In this document: piece by piece, positions 18,901 through 26,101 of the stretch
How the letters are laid out: each line of letters begins with the position of its first letter
How positions within the stretch are numbered: position 1 is the first letter of the stretch
Assembly: GCA_964544885.1 (NCBI GenBank)
Contig: CAZJDX010000013.1
Location: 1-64,000 of the forward strand
Origin: QQVM01 sp964544885
GTDB lineage: Bacteria; Bacteroidota; Bacteroidia; AKYH767-A; 2013-40CM-41-45
Direction: 5' to 3'
Length of the DNA: 64,000 bases
Program-made: the position numbers and the translations under genes
Notes under the pieces: model-generated
The model's database searches: none
Seen by the model: only the letters and a program-made list of their open reading frames with translations
Told to the model about the DNA's origin: nothing

Positions 18901-21900
18901 TCTGCTGTAATAGGTCGTGGTTGAACTGATAGAAGGCGTTACCAGGCTGTCTCCGGTCCCGACAAGATTACCATTTGGAGCATCATACCAGAAAATGGAA
19001 TCGGAAGACGATGCGTAAAGAGTAAGCTGTCCTGCACCGCAGCGCCAGGCGGATGTTGTAACCGGATCAGGACTCTGACTGACTACCGTTACCACCGTCG
19101 GATCTGAGATCACCGAACAACCCTGGTAAGTAACGGAAACTGTATAGGTTCCTGCAACTGAGGCTGTATAATCTGGCGAGGTGGCTCCTCCCAGGTTTGA
19201 TCCATTTCTTCTCCACTGATAAGCATAGCCCGGGTTCTGAGTTGCGGAAAGCAGGACTGAACCGCCGGAACAGAACGTAGTATTTCCGCTCACTGCAACA
19301 GGTGTTGCCAGCAAAGGACTGTAGGCTCTTCCGGGTGAACCTCCGATGCAACCGGCGAACCAGTTGGTTCCGCTGTTGAGATTTCCCGTAGGGCTCAGCA
19401 GTTCAAGCGTATAACCTCCCCCATCCGCGCTGGTAGGCCAGGGCGATTGATCCTGATAAGTAAATGACAGGTACAGGTCATCTTCATGATCGTACACTCT
19501 TACCATCTCGCCTCCGTTAGCCAGATTGAACTCCATGGGGCCGATCTTATTGGTTACAGCTGGGAAGTTAGCGCTGAAGGCGGCAGTATCTTCCACCAGA
19601 ACAAGGTAAGCCCCGGCGGCGATGCTGGTTCCTGTCGGGAAGGTAAAAATATGATGGTCTTCTTCATCCTTGAATTTCCATCCGGAAATATCGAGGGCCT
19701 GGGTACCGTAGTTATGAAATTCAACCCAGTCGCCGGAATTATTCGCACCGTCAGAATTGTAATTAAGCTCGGAGATAGTGAGTTTGGCAGGAGAAGAAGA
19801 GCCGGTGAAGTAACAAGTAATCACATCATTGGCTGTGAAGTTATAGGTGACTGACTGGTTATAATTATTGGAAGTGATGGTCACATTTGACCGCCACCTG
19901 TCGAAGGTATAACCCGGATTGGGTATGGCTGTGATCGTAACCGGATTGCCGTTAAAGTAAACTCCGGTCCAGGGATACGATGTCGGTGTGATGGTGCTGA
20001 TTTCTATTCTTCCTGCTCCGGCTGGAGATACCTGCAGGGTAAGATTCACATTGCTTGACAGTCCGAATGCAGACCGGATGTGGCTCCTTTGAATATTCGG
20101 TCTGCTATTGGCAAAATTCATCAAGGTGTTGATGTTGGTTTGCCATGTAGATGTATTGCTACCCCATTTCGAAAAATGAGCAACCATATCATGCTCCATC
20201 GGATTTTCAAACTCTTCCATTACATCCTCAATTTTTGATGGAAGGAAGATGGTATTCATCAGATCCGCAAAACGATTAATGAAATATCTTTTGAAGGTGG
20301 TATTGTTCAACATGGCATCGAACATCTCCGAAGAATGACTGAACTCAATCGGATTTCTTGCCAGGCTCAGGCGGTTGTCATTAACACTGCCTTTAAGTCC
20401 GAGACCATAGTCGGTATCATACAAGAGGTATCTCCACTTTGAGCCCGGGGCATTAGGCTGCCACATTTTTATATTATTGGTCCATTCTCCTATCCAGTCA
20501 CCGTTATTATAAAATATCTCAGCGATAAAATAATCTGTATAATTCTTAATATCCAGGACAGAGTTCATGTAATCATAATACGCCTGTGTTCCCGGATTTT
20601 GAGTTGTGGCATAATTGTACATGGTCCACCAGGAAGCATCGGAACCGTTTTCAACCCTGACAGAAGAACCGCTTTCTCTCAGGTAATTGTATTCGCTTTT
20701 ACTTAATCCGTGATTAAGACGTATCCAGTTCTCATCATGCTTTTCATGAATGGTATAAACGCCCCAGAATTCTCCATTCAGGAACATCACCGCCGGTTCT
20801 GCTGCGAGGTATCCGCTATGGGTGGTTTTCATGATCCTTTCCATAAGGGCATCCCGGAAATGAGTCACGTTCCAGTCGGTTCCTGAATTTCTAAGGATGA
20901 TGTTATCGTATTTTGTAATGAAGGATTTATCCGGGATAATGGGATAATCAATCTCACTTGTGCCGTAACGATCACTCAGTTTTATTTCGAAACTTTTCTG
21001 TGGTTTCGAACGGGAGTAATTACCAAATATCTCGATCTCCGCGTCGAAACGCATTACCCTGTTCATTCCGGCGTCGAAATATTCTATTGTGGCGGGCTTT
21101 TGCCAGGGTTGCCAGAAATTTGCTCCAAAATAAGGTGAAGCGCTCTCCGCATTGGGACCCATGACATATATACCTGTATTGTAATCCCAGAGATTCAGCG
21201 AATCAGTAGTCAGGGTGAATACAGGAAGTTCGACATCTTCATTGATGAAATAAGTATTGGTAACTGTCAGGCTGGGAAGATACCCAGAGGCAAAAACTCT
21301 TGCACGAACGGTGGTGGTAGTGGATATGGTGATTGCTGAAGAATAAATGGCAGATGATGAAGTAGGAACATTTCCGTTAGTCGTATAGCGAATTACACCG
21401 CCGGGAGTAGAAGTACTCAGGCTCAGAGTCCTTGCTGAAGAATATGAACCTGCGCTGACCGAGAAAACGGGTTGGGAAGCGTAACCGGAATAACATGTTG
21501 CACTGTTGTTGGTTGCAGCCGGAGAGGGTGTTGCAAAAAAACACCAGACGGATGATCCATCGGGTTTTCTTCCATGCGAATTGTCGGTATCCATGGAAGT
21601 ATAGGTTTTCTGGTCAATGATCGTACCTCCCGAATTTCTCAGATAAACCGTTTCGCCGGTCCTCGCCAGTTTGAATGCGGCATTGAAATAATCGGCAGGA
21701 GGTCCCTGAAACCAGGATGGGGGGGTTGAAAATGTTATCACGCTGTTGTGCATGCCAAAGAACAGGTATGGGATAGAAGACATATCAGAAGAGGAAGCAG
21801 TATTATTATGCGTCTGAACGCTCAGCACATTCGTACCATTCCTGATGATGGTCTTCAGAAATACCGGATCAATAAAAAAGGAGTCCGGTTCTCCGCCCTG

Positions 21901-22581
21901 GTACATCATAGCTTCATGCGAAGAAGGAGCCAGGTCGTTCCATCTGGGTCTTGTTCCGGGAATTCCGAGATTAGCCCGTGCGATTTCCACTCCGTTCAGG
22001 TAAGCGACAAAGCCATCATCATAATCCATCATGAATACCGCTTTGAGTATTTGTGAAGTATCCGGTATGTTGAAGGACTTCCTCATGAACACGGAAGTGG
22101 TAACAGAAATGCCGGTACCATCGTCACCGTCACCGAAACCTACCCCACCAGTTCCGGAAGACCATGAAGCATCACTGAATGAAAGATTTCTCCAGTTCGT
22201 ATCTATGGATGCACTGCCCACAGCATACTTCCAGCTGCTTTGAGCGTTCACAGCCATCTCCCAATGATTGACCAGTTTAGAAGTGTTGGAGTCGGAAGCA
22301 AAAACGATAATATGCTTTCCCGCACCGAGTGAATAAGAAGGAAAAGTAAAGAGATAGGGTTTCGAATTATTATCCGTCAGACCATAACCGGAAAGATTCA
22401 CGGAAGAACTCCCGGCATTATAAATCTCGATCCAGTCATCGTATTTTCCATTACTGTTCTGGATAAGGTTGATATTGGAAGGACAGATCTCATTAATGAG
22501 AACTTGTCCGCTCAACTTCATATTGACTCCAAAAACGAAAAAAAGAAAAAGAAGAGACAGTCTTGGTAGAAATGTGTTCAT
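12964..22581 (-). CDS. Giant T9SS surface protein: lamin-tail, CotH kinase-like and about 24 Ig-like repeats
   Basis: The 3205-residue protein has a signal peptide (1 to about 25), a lamin-tail domain (about 27-130), a CotH kinase-like domain (about 490-805, with EIFGNYSRSKPQKSFEIK, IHEKHDENW and LLYDTDYGLGL), an InlB/Big-type repeat (about 850-925), a second lamin-tail domain (about 930-1080), 24 tandem Ig-like repeats (about 1174-3048), a PKD-like domain, and a T9SS type A tail beginning LKLYPNPVSDRFYVSW and ending RFLVER. CotH-family domains are protein kinases in spore coats and some effectors; here the domain would act after export, if active. The Ig array should form a long stalk. A leader hairpin lies upstream and a strong terminator downstream, so it is probably monocistronic. 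It may be an adhesin. Confidence 0.93.
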   Translation of the reverse strand: MNTFLPRLSLLFLFFVFGVNMKLSGQVLINEICPSNINLIQNSNGKYDDWIEIYNAGSSSVNLSGYGLTDNNSKPYLFTFPSYSLGAGKHIIVFASDSNTSKLVNHWEMAVNAQSSWKYAVGSASIDTNWRNLSFSDASWSSGTGGVGFGDGDDGTGISVTTSVFMRKSFNIPDTSQILKAVFMMDYDDGFVAYLNGVEIARANLGIPGTRPRWNDLAPSSHEAMMYQGGEPDSFFIDPVFLKTIIRNGTNVLSVQTHNNTASSSDMSSIPYLFFGMHNSVITFSTPPSWFQGPPADYFNAAFKLARTGETVYLRNSGGTIIDQKTYTSMDTDNSHGRKPDGSSVWCFFATPSPAATNNSATCYSGYASQPVFSVSAGSYSSARTLSLSTSTPGGVIRYTTNGNVPTSSSAIYSSAITISTTTTVRARVFASGYLPSLTVTNTYFINEDVELPVFTLTTDSLNLWDYNTGIYVMGPNAESASPYFGANFWQPWQKPATIEYFDAGMNRVMRFDAEIEIFGNYSRSKPQKSFEIKLSDRYGTSEIDYPIIPDKSFITKYDNIILRNSGTDWNVTHFRDALMERIMKTTHSGYLAAEPAVMFLNGEFWGVYTIHEKHDENWIRLNHGLSKSEYNYLRESGSSVRVENGSDASWWTMYNYATTQNPGTQAYYDYMNSVLDIKNYTDYFIAEIFYNNGDWIGEWTNNIKMWQPNAPGSKWRYLLYDTDYGLGLKGSVNDNRLSLARNPIEFSHSSEMFDAMLNNTTFKRYFINRFADLMNTIFLPSKIEDVMEEFENPMEHDMVAHFSKWGSNTSTWQTNINTLMNFANSRPNIQRSHIRSAFGLSSNVNLTLQVSPAGAGRIEISTITPTSYPWTGVYFNGNPVTITAIPNPGYTFDRWRSNVTITSNNYNQSVTYNFTANDVITCYFTGSSSPAKLTISELNYNSDGANNSGDWVEFHNYGTQALDISGWKFKDEEDHHIFTFPTGTSIAAGAYLVLVEDTAAFSANFPAVTNKIGPMEFNLANGGEMVRVYDHEDDLYLSFTYQDQSPWPTSADGGGYTLELLSPTGNLNSGTNWFAGCIGGSPGRAYSPLLATPVAVSGNTTFCSGGSVLLSATQNPGYAYQWRRNGSNLGGATSPDYTASVAGTYTVSVTYQGCSVISDPTVVTVVSQSPDPVTTSAWRCGAGQLTLYASSSDSIFWYDAPNGNLVGTGDSLVTPSISSTTTYYSRSSTLCPSNPVAATATILTPAATPVASDASRCGPGTVTLTASDTAVIRWYNALSGGALLETGPTFVTNVLNNDTVFYVEAGSVCSSPRLEVHVNINSTDPPVATDNFRCGSGTVVLSASASAPMTWYNAATGGSSLGSGGTFTTPSLSASDTFYVEANSGCASPRTRVIAIIEPVPPPPTGSGASDCQPGSFTLEAISSSMIRWFDASSGGNQLDSGSIYITPVLSTTTTFYAEAGYQCRSSRTAFQVVITAAPSAPSASPVSRCGPGSVTLSASSPEQIYWYDAASGGNLLHTGSSYTTPSLSTTTNYFVEAGSTNCRSTRISVQAVINSIPAPPVASDVSRCGNGAVTLTASAPQTIYWYSSSSGGSALASGSSYTTPSLSSTTTYYVETGDLCRSIRVAVQAIISGAPAAPTGSDVSRCGPGTVSLSASGTGTLSWFSGPSGGTSLATGTSFTTPSLLTTTTFYVEANNGCPSSSRTAIQAIIETIPSAPVAPSVSRCGPGLVSLSATGSGQQYWYSASTGGTLLFTGSSFTTPSISSTTTYYVETGGTCRSSRTAVQAVINPIPAAPSAADVSRCGPGTITLTATSPEQVYWYDQAAGGNQLGIGSSYTSPVLSSSTTYYAETGNTCRSARTAVQAIISSQPAPPSASDVSRCGTGTVTLSASGAGVISWFAASSGGSALASGNTFVTPLISTTTTYYAEANNGCTSASRTAVQAVINPIPSPPLASNASRCGTGTVVLNATSAEQIYWYSAASGGSLLGIGNSYTTPSISVTTSYYLETGNTCRSSRISVQAIVNAVPPAPSVTNASRCGTGTVTLSASSPEAIYWFDQSRGGNQVGTGNTYITPVISSTTTYYVETGNTCRSNRVSVQAIISAAPAAPVASSVSRCGPGTVNLSASASGTVNWFSAASGGSLLGTGNTFTTPSLSATTSYYAETNNGCVSATRTAVQAIINPVPAAPIAPDVSRCGAGSVTLSAVSTEQVYWYSAQSGGTLLNVGASYTTPTLTSTSVYYVETGNSCRSTRIPVQAIINAVPAAPSTINVTRCGPGTVTLSASSPENIYWYDQPAGGVQLGTGTSFTTPSISVTTTYYVECGNICRSTRIAVQAIIGSVPPAPTASDVSRCGTGTLVLSANSPEQVYWYTAPSGGTLLFTGSSYTTAALTSTTTFYAEAGNVCRSSSRTPVQAIIITAPAAPLTSDVSRCGPGSLTLSASSPEQIYWYDDPLAGNLLGTGTTLTTGFLNATTTYYVETGNSCRSLRIPVMAIIDPLPAGPQVSDVSRCGPGSLTLQAASPLSITWYSVPAGGTAIASGTSYTTPILSSTATYYVEAGSTCVSERVAVQAIIAVAPAAPVLTDGTRCGTGSVVLSGSASSRINWYDAASGGVLLDTGNIFNTPVISSTTTFYAEAGLGCNSVRVPVLASIIPLPAPPLTADTSRCGSGSLTLTASSPEQIYWYDVASGGTDIETGPSFTTPSLSSTTTYYVETGDQCRSLRVAVNAIILQRSDPPVASDVSRCGPGTVTLTASSPETMFWYENSSGGPVIATGAVYTTPVLTSDESYYISAGDVCESTRTRIEAIITSQPSEPVLTDGARCGPGSVELTGSSPEQINWYDAASGGTLLGTGSTFNTPAISVNTVFYADAGIGCNSNRVSVNAEIIPLPASPAVISDTACGSASLTLSASSSMPVYWYDMAVGGSLLSTDSIFITPLISTTTNYYVETGDLCRSIRRSVPAVIIPEGVFSIVENGYSCGPGSVLLTANSTDSVYWYDLPAGGTLLGSGSVFTTPQLTTTQIFYAVAGHRCPGVPVEVLASVLPAASVDLGPDTIFIQSGQNIILDPGSSYVSYVWSTGDSTSSIVVNSSGSYEVQVTDTNGCTASDMVYVNVYVGISSSENLTDLKLYPNPVSDRFYVSWSSVHNEKVMLEVFTSDGKKVYFGTSVNSASGHSAEIATATFSPGVYLLRISSEKTVSTLRFLVER
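13440..19065 (-). repeat. Array of 24 Ig-like coding repeats, about 235 bp each
   Basis: I counted 24 units of about 78 residues, each with a conserved cysteine near the start (typically SRCGPGTVTL), a WY or WF core, SGG..L.TG, TTPSLSSTTTYYVE and a second cysteine (CRSSR). The two cysteines per unit could form an intradomain disulphide. Linkers are short and proline-rich. Similarity is strongest between units three apart (7/10/13, 8/11/14, 9/12/15 and 19/22, 20/23), which indicates triplet duplication. Confidence 0.9.
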
Positions 22582-22887
22582 GAAACTATTGTTGAAAGGC
22601 TAAAAGCCTGATTAATACAGGCTTTTCAGAGATGTAAAAGTATAAAATTTGAACCCGATATTGATTTAATATTGACGAACGGCAGGTTTTGCGTGGTAAA
22701 TGAATATACCCGAATTGCTTAAAAGCCTCTGCAGTAGGGCAATTCCGGGCTTCAGTTAAAGCTGCGATTTTTTATTAAAATCAACCTGTTTAAAACTTTC
22801 GGATCAACCTGGAAAAAATATAAGATTATTCTTTTTGACATAGCCCTGGAAACCGCGCCGGCAGAGGCGCTGACAAGGTGATCATGT
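22582..22887 (-). promoter_or_regulatory. Upstream region of the giant gene with leader hairpin
   Basis: A perfect 9-bp inverted repeat, AAAAGCCTG (22602-22610) and CAGGCTTTT (22618-22626), lies 20-45 bp upstream of the ATG, within the probable leader. A -7-like TACTTTTA is visible on the minus strand near 22637-22644. A further inverted repeat, GAATTGC/GCAATTC, lies near 22713-22746. No gene was found here. Confidence 0.4.
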
Positions 22888-24813
22888 TCAGTACTCACCT
22901 CCCGCAATCCGTTCATTCAGCCGGGCATTATTCTCAAAAAGTGGAAGACGGGCAGGCACATCAGTCGTATTAACTGTATCAGTAAGTGTTTTCATGAAGG
23001 CAACCAATTGCTTTTTCTCCGTTTCGGTAAGATGCAGCGAATCAGGGGCGAGTGTCTGATTCGGAATATCAAGTCCGATGCCGGCGCCTCCGCCTCTGTT
23101 GTAAAACTCAATGACTTCTTCCAGGGTTTGAAAAACCCCGTTATGCATATATGGCGCAGTGAGTGAAACATTCCGTACTGAAGTTGTTTTGAACTTTCCC
23201 CGATAGAATTCCATCGGTATCACAGACTCCCGACCGGGATCAAGATCTTTGAGCGGATTATCGAGATCCGCATTACCCGGTACTCCAATCGCTTCCAGCT
23301 CGGTGGCCACATATGCCGGTGGAACCGTTCCGTTAAACAGAGGAATGAAATGGCAGGAAGCGCAATTCGCCTTTCCCATAAAAAGGTTGAAGCCTGCTTT
23401 TTCATCCTCACTAAGCAGATCCTCCTGTCCACGAATGGCTTTGTCAAATGGTGAATTCAATGCGATGAGTGTTCGCTCGTATTCGGCAATAGCCATGAGA
23501 ATGGATCGGGAAGAGATGAGCGTATCCTGTGTATTTTCAAAGGCGCTCCGGAATAATTCCCGGTATCCGGAACTCTGATTCAGCAAATCAGCCACAGTTG
23601 AAAAATCACTGTGCATTTCTTCAGGATTGTTAAGCACTTCACTCGCCTGATTTTCGAAGGAAAATGTCCGGCCGTCAAGAAACAATCTTCGTTGCAAAAC
23701 CGAATTGAGCAAACCGGGAGCATTACGGTTTAGGGTGGAACCTGCATGAAATGCTCTGCTTACGGTTAAGCCATCCGAAAAGGCCAGAGAAGGGATGTGG
23801 CAGGAAGCGCATGCCCGGCGGCTGTTCAAGGATAAGGCGGGATCAAAAAAGAGAATTTTACCCAGGTCCGCGACTTCTTCCGGCTTCTGCAGCTTTTTCC
23901 CGGAAAGAAAAAAGTAAGAATTAAAGGCGCCGGGATCAAAAATGGAACGCACCTCAAGGTTGACGGCACTTGTCTGAAAGAAATCATTCCTGACCATAAA
24001 ATGCCTCAGCTTACCGAGTGTTTCCGAAAATGGTATATAATAGCTGTTATAAATTGTAAAGTAGTCAGGATGCACTTTTTGATTCACTTTTGTCAGTGCT
24101 GATTTCAGTTTTTCAGAAACGGAAAAGTACTCCCGCTGCAAAACCGTTGTCCATAATGAATCTCCGGCATGCATTTCAGACAGCGCGATCTCAAGGCCAT
24201 TGAGAAAGGCAATGGATTCGCTGAAGGCATTTCCGGAGTTCGGCGATTCTATATTTGTCAGCCCGAACAGGAAACTCTTAATCATGCCCAGCTGTGCGGC
24301 TTCATAAATTTCCCTGAGGGGAAATTCTGTATGCTGAAGCGACTCCGGCCATTTCTGAATAACATCCAGAATCCCTTCTATTTCAGCTTTGATCATCCGC
24401 TTACCGCTTACTGAACTATCGGTATAGATGAGTCGCTCGAGAACTTGCATTCCATGAGGTTCGAAGATCATGGCGACTTCATCCTCTTCCTCCGGATAGG
24501 TAAGGTCCATCATGTTCACGGCAAAAGCGTCACCTGGATAAAAGTGAACAATGAACGCCTCGATCTCTTTGTAAGCGTTCCGCAAAGACCGGAGCTTCTC
24601 CTTCATCAGTTCCGAATTCTGTATGTTTTTCTTGTCGTCAGCCATGATCTTCATCTCTCTTGCCATAGAGATCAGTGTGATAGATTTGTCTATCATGAAT
24701 TCTTTGAAAGCATTCGGTGAAGACAGGTTGGTGTTTTTAAAGGTGAAGGCAAAAAAAACTACCACCAGGCAAGGCAGGACGAATATAAAATATCTTAGTA
24801 TGAGTCTTTGCAC
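22888..24813 (-). CDS. Di-haem cytochrome c peroxidase / MauG-family protein with N-terminal helical extension
   Basis: The 641-residue protein has one N-terminal membrane segment (YFIFVLPCLVVVFFAFTF), then a helical region of about 280 residues that faintly resembles imelysin-type helical bundles, and a C-terminal di-haem peroxidase domain (about 300-620). Two haem c sites are present: CASCH near residue 333 and CASCH near 483, with APYMHNGVFQTLEEVIEFYN typical of the family's C-terminal half. Classical members reduce hydrogen peroxide with electrons from cytochromes; MauG relatives oxidise protein residues. It should sit in the periplasm anchored to the inner membrane. The gene is alone on its strand, 74 bp after the DUF58 gene. 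The substrate is uncertain. Confidence 0.9.
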   Translation of the reverse strand: MQRLILRYFIFVLPCLVVVFFAFTFKNTNLSSPNAFKEFMIDKSITLISMAREMKIMADDKKNIQNSELMKEKLRSLRNAYKEIEAFIVHFYPGDAFAVNMMDLTYPEEEDEVAMIFEPHGMQVLERLIYTDSSVSGKRMIKAEIEGILDVIQKWPESLQHTEFPLREIYEAAQLGMIKSFLFGLTNIESPNSGNAFSESIAFLNGLEIALSEMHAGDSLWTTVLQREYFSVSEKLKSALTKVNQKVHPDYFTIYNSYYIPFSETLGKLRHFMVRNDFFQTSAVNLEVRSIFDPGAFNSYFFLSGKKLQKPEEVADLGKILFFDPALSLNSRRACASCHIPSLAFSDGLTVSRAFHAGSTLNRNAPGLLNSVLQRRLFLDGRTFSFENQASEVLNNPEEMHSDFSTVADLLNQSSGYRELFRSAFENTQDTLISSRSILMAIAEYERTLIALNSPFDKAIRGQEDLLSEDEKAGFNLFMGKANCASCHFIPLFNGTVPPAYVATELEAIGVPGNADLDNPLKDLDPGRESVIPMEFYRGKFKTTSVRNVSLTAPYMHNGVFQTLEEVIEFYNRGGGAGIGLDIPNQTLAPDSLHLTETEKKQLVAFMKTLTDTVNTTDVPARLPLFENNARLNERIAGGEY

Positions 24814-24887
24814 AGTGAATTTAAAATTACTTATACAAATCAGAATGCCGGAATTACCGGATTAACCATGAAAACCGGCGTGCTGTA

Positions 24888-25811
24888 TTAATGCATCCTT
24901 TCCCTCTTGAGCAGGAAGGGAAGCAAGACGTGCTGATATCCCTCATGGATATCCGCTTCAACGAGGTCAATTTTATACTGGGCACAACGAAGTTTCAATT
25001 CCTTTTTATACTCGTTCATTGCATTAAGGTATGAATCCCGGATCTCCGTGGAATGCAACTTCACCTGATCTCCGGTTTCCACATCTACAAAAAGATAAGG
25101 TCGGTTATCATAGCGGAACTCCTCTTCCCTGCTTTTATCGACTACATGAAACAGGATCACTTCATGTTTATTGTGTTTGAGGTGCTGAAGTGCAGAAAAA
25201 AGTTCAGAAGGATCGTCGGAGCTGTCCATCATATCACTGAAAATAATCACCAGTGATCGCTTATGTATGGTTTCGGCAATTTCATGCAAGGCTGAAGCGG
25301 CGGAAGTTTTCCTTCCCGTCTGAATGGGTGGGCCGGCAATAAGCTTTTCTAGTTCCGAAAGGATCATTTTATGATGAACAGGATTTGAACGAGCGGCGGT
25401 ATTCAACTCTACAGAATCTGAGAAGATGCTGAGTCCAACAGCGTCACGTTGCAGTTTGAGCAGGTAGCTGAGCGCCGCGGCGCAATGAACCGAAAAGCTG
25501 ATCTTGTTCAGCAATTTTTCTTTTGACACATCCGGAAAATGCATAGAAGAAGAATTGTCAATAATAAGCTGGCAACGCAAATTGGTTTCCTCTTCATAAC
25601 GCTTGACAAAGAGTTTATCCGTTCTTCCAAAAAGTTTCCAATCGATATGTTTTGTCGATTCACCGGTATTATAGAGCCGGTGTTCGGCGAACTCTACGGA
25701 GAAACCGTGGAAGGGACTCTTATGCAAACCGGTAATGAATCCCTCCACAACCTGTCTGGCCAGGAGTTCAAGGTGACCGAAGGACCGTACTTCCGCCTGA
25801 TTGATGGGCAT
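24888..25811 (-). CDS. DUF58 domain protein with von Willebrand A-like fold
   Basis: The 307-residue protein carries the DUF58 signature HIDWKLFGRTDKLFVKRYEEE split around residues 55-75 and a MIDAS-type D85-N-S87-S-S89 that can bind a divalent cation. Later motifs VIIFSDMMDSSDDP and HEVILFHVVD fit the strands of a vWA domain. DUF58 proteins in Bacteroidota are usually encoded next to a MoxR ATPase and Bat proteins, where they act in chaperone-like assembly. None of these partners is adjacent here, so this copy may work with genes elsewhere. No membrane segment or signal peptide is present, so it is cytosolic. Confidence 0.9.
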   Translation of the reverse strand: MPINQAEVRSFGHLELLARQVVEGFITGLHKSPFHGFSVEFAEHRLYNTGESTKHIDWKLFGRTDKLFVKRYEEETNLRCQLIIDNSSSMHFPDVSKEKLLNKISFSVHCAAALSYLLKLQRDAVGLSIFSDSVELNTAARSNPVHHKMILSELEKLIAGPPIQTGRKTSAASALHEIAETIHKRSLVIIFSDMMDSSDDPSELFSALQHLKHNKHEVILFHVVDKSREEEFRYDNRPYLFVDVETGDQVKLHSTEIRDSYLNAMNEYKKELKLRCAQYKIDLVEADIHEGYQHVLLPFLLKRERMH

Positions 25812-26056
25812 GATGATGGATTAAAGCGTAAAGATATAAAAAACACCGGGTTCTGAATATCCGCTAATGGAATATGAGATGCACAGTAGAAGATTGATGT
25901 GGAAAACTCTACAGTTTCATGTTAATCAAATAACTTTCCTGTTTTAATCATGAAATATTGGGCAGATACATTAATGTATAAATTCATAATACAAAGAATG
26001 GTCAAAGTTATAATCTTACTCATTTTAACCGATTCAAATTATAAAACACAACACTA

Positions 26057-26101
26057 TTAATTAAAAACCCATGCGAGGAGGAATGCGATTATCTTTTTCA
26101 T
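26057..26101 (-). pseudogene. Relic 5' end of a lost paralogue of the T9SS SBBP gene
   Basis: Directly overlapping the stop of the next gene (TGATG), an ATG begins MKKIIAFLLAWVFN and ends at TAA. Its first 23 bases are identical to the start of the gene at 27732. It looks like the start of a deleted tandem copy. Confidence 0.6.

Noticed and set aside
13440..19065. Periodic DNA in the giant gene as a non-coding repeat array
   Set aside because: The repeats keep one open frame across the entire stretch and vary mostly at the protein-tolerated positions; they are coding Ig-like domains.
14000..22200. Many open frames on the plus strand opposite the giant gene, e.g. around 16103-16285 and 21748-22056
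   Set aside because: They mirror the repeat coding strand, have no family signatures and no plausible start context.
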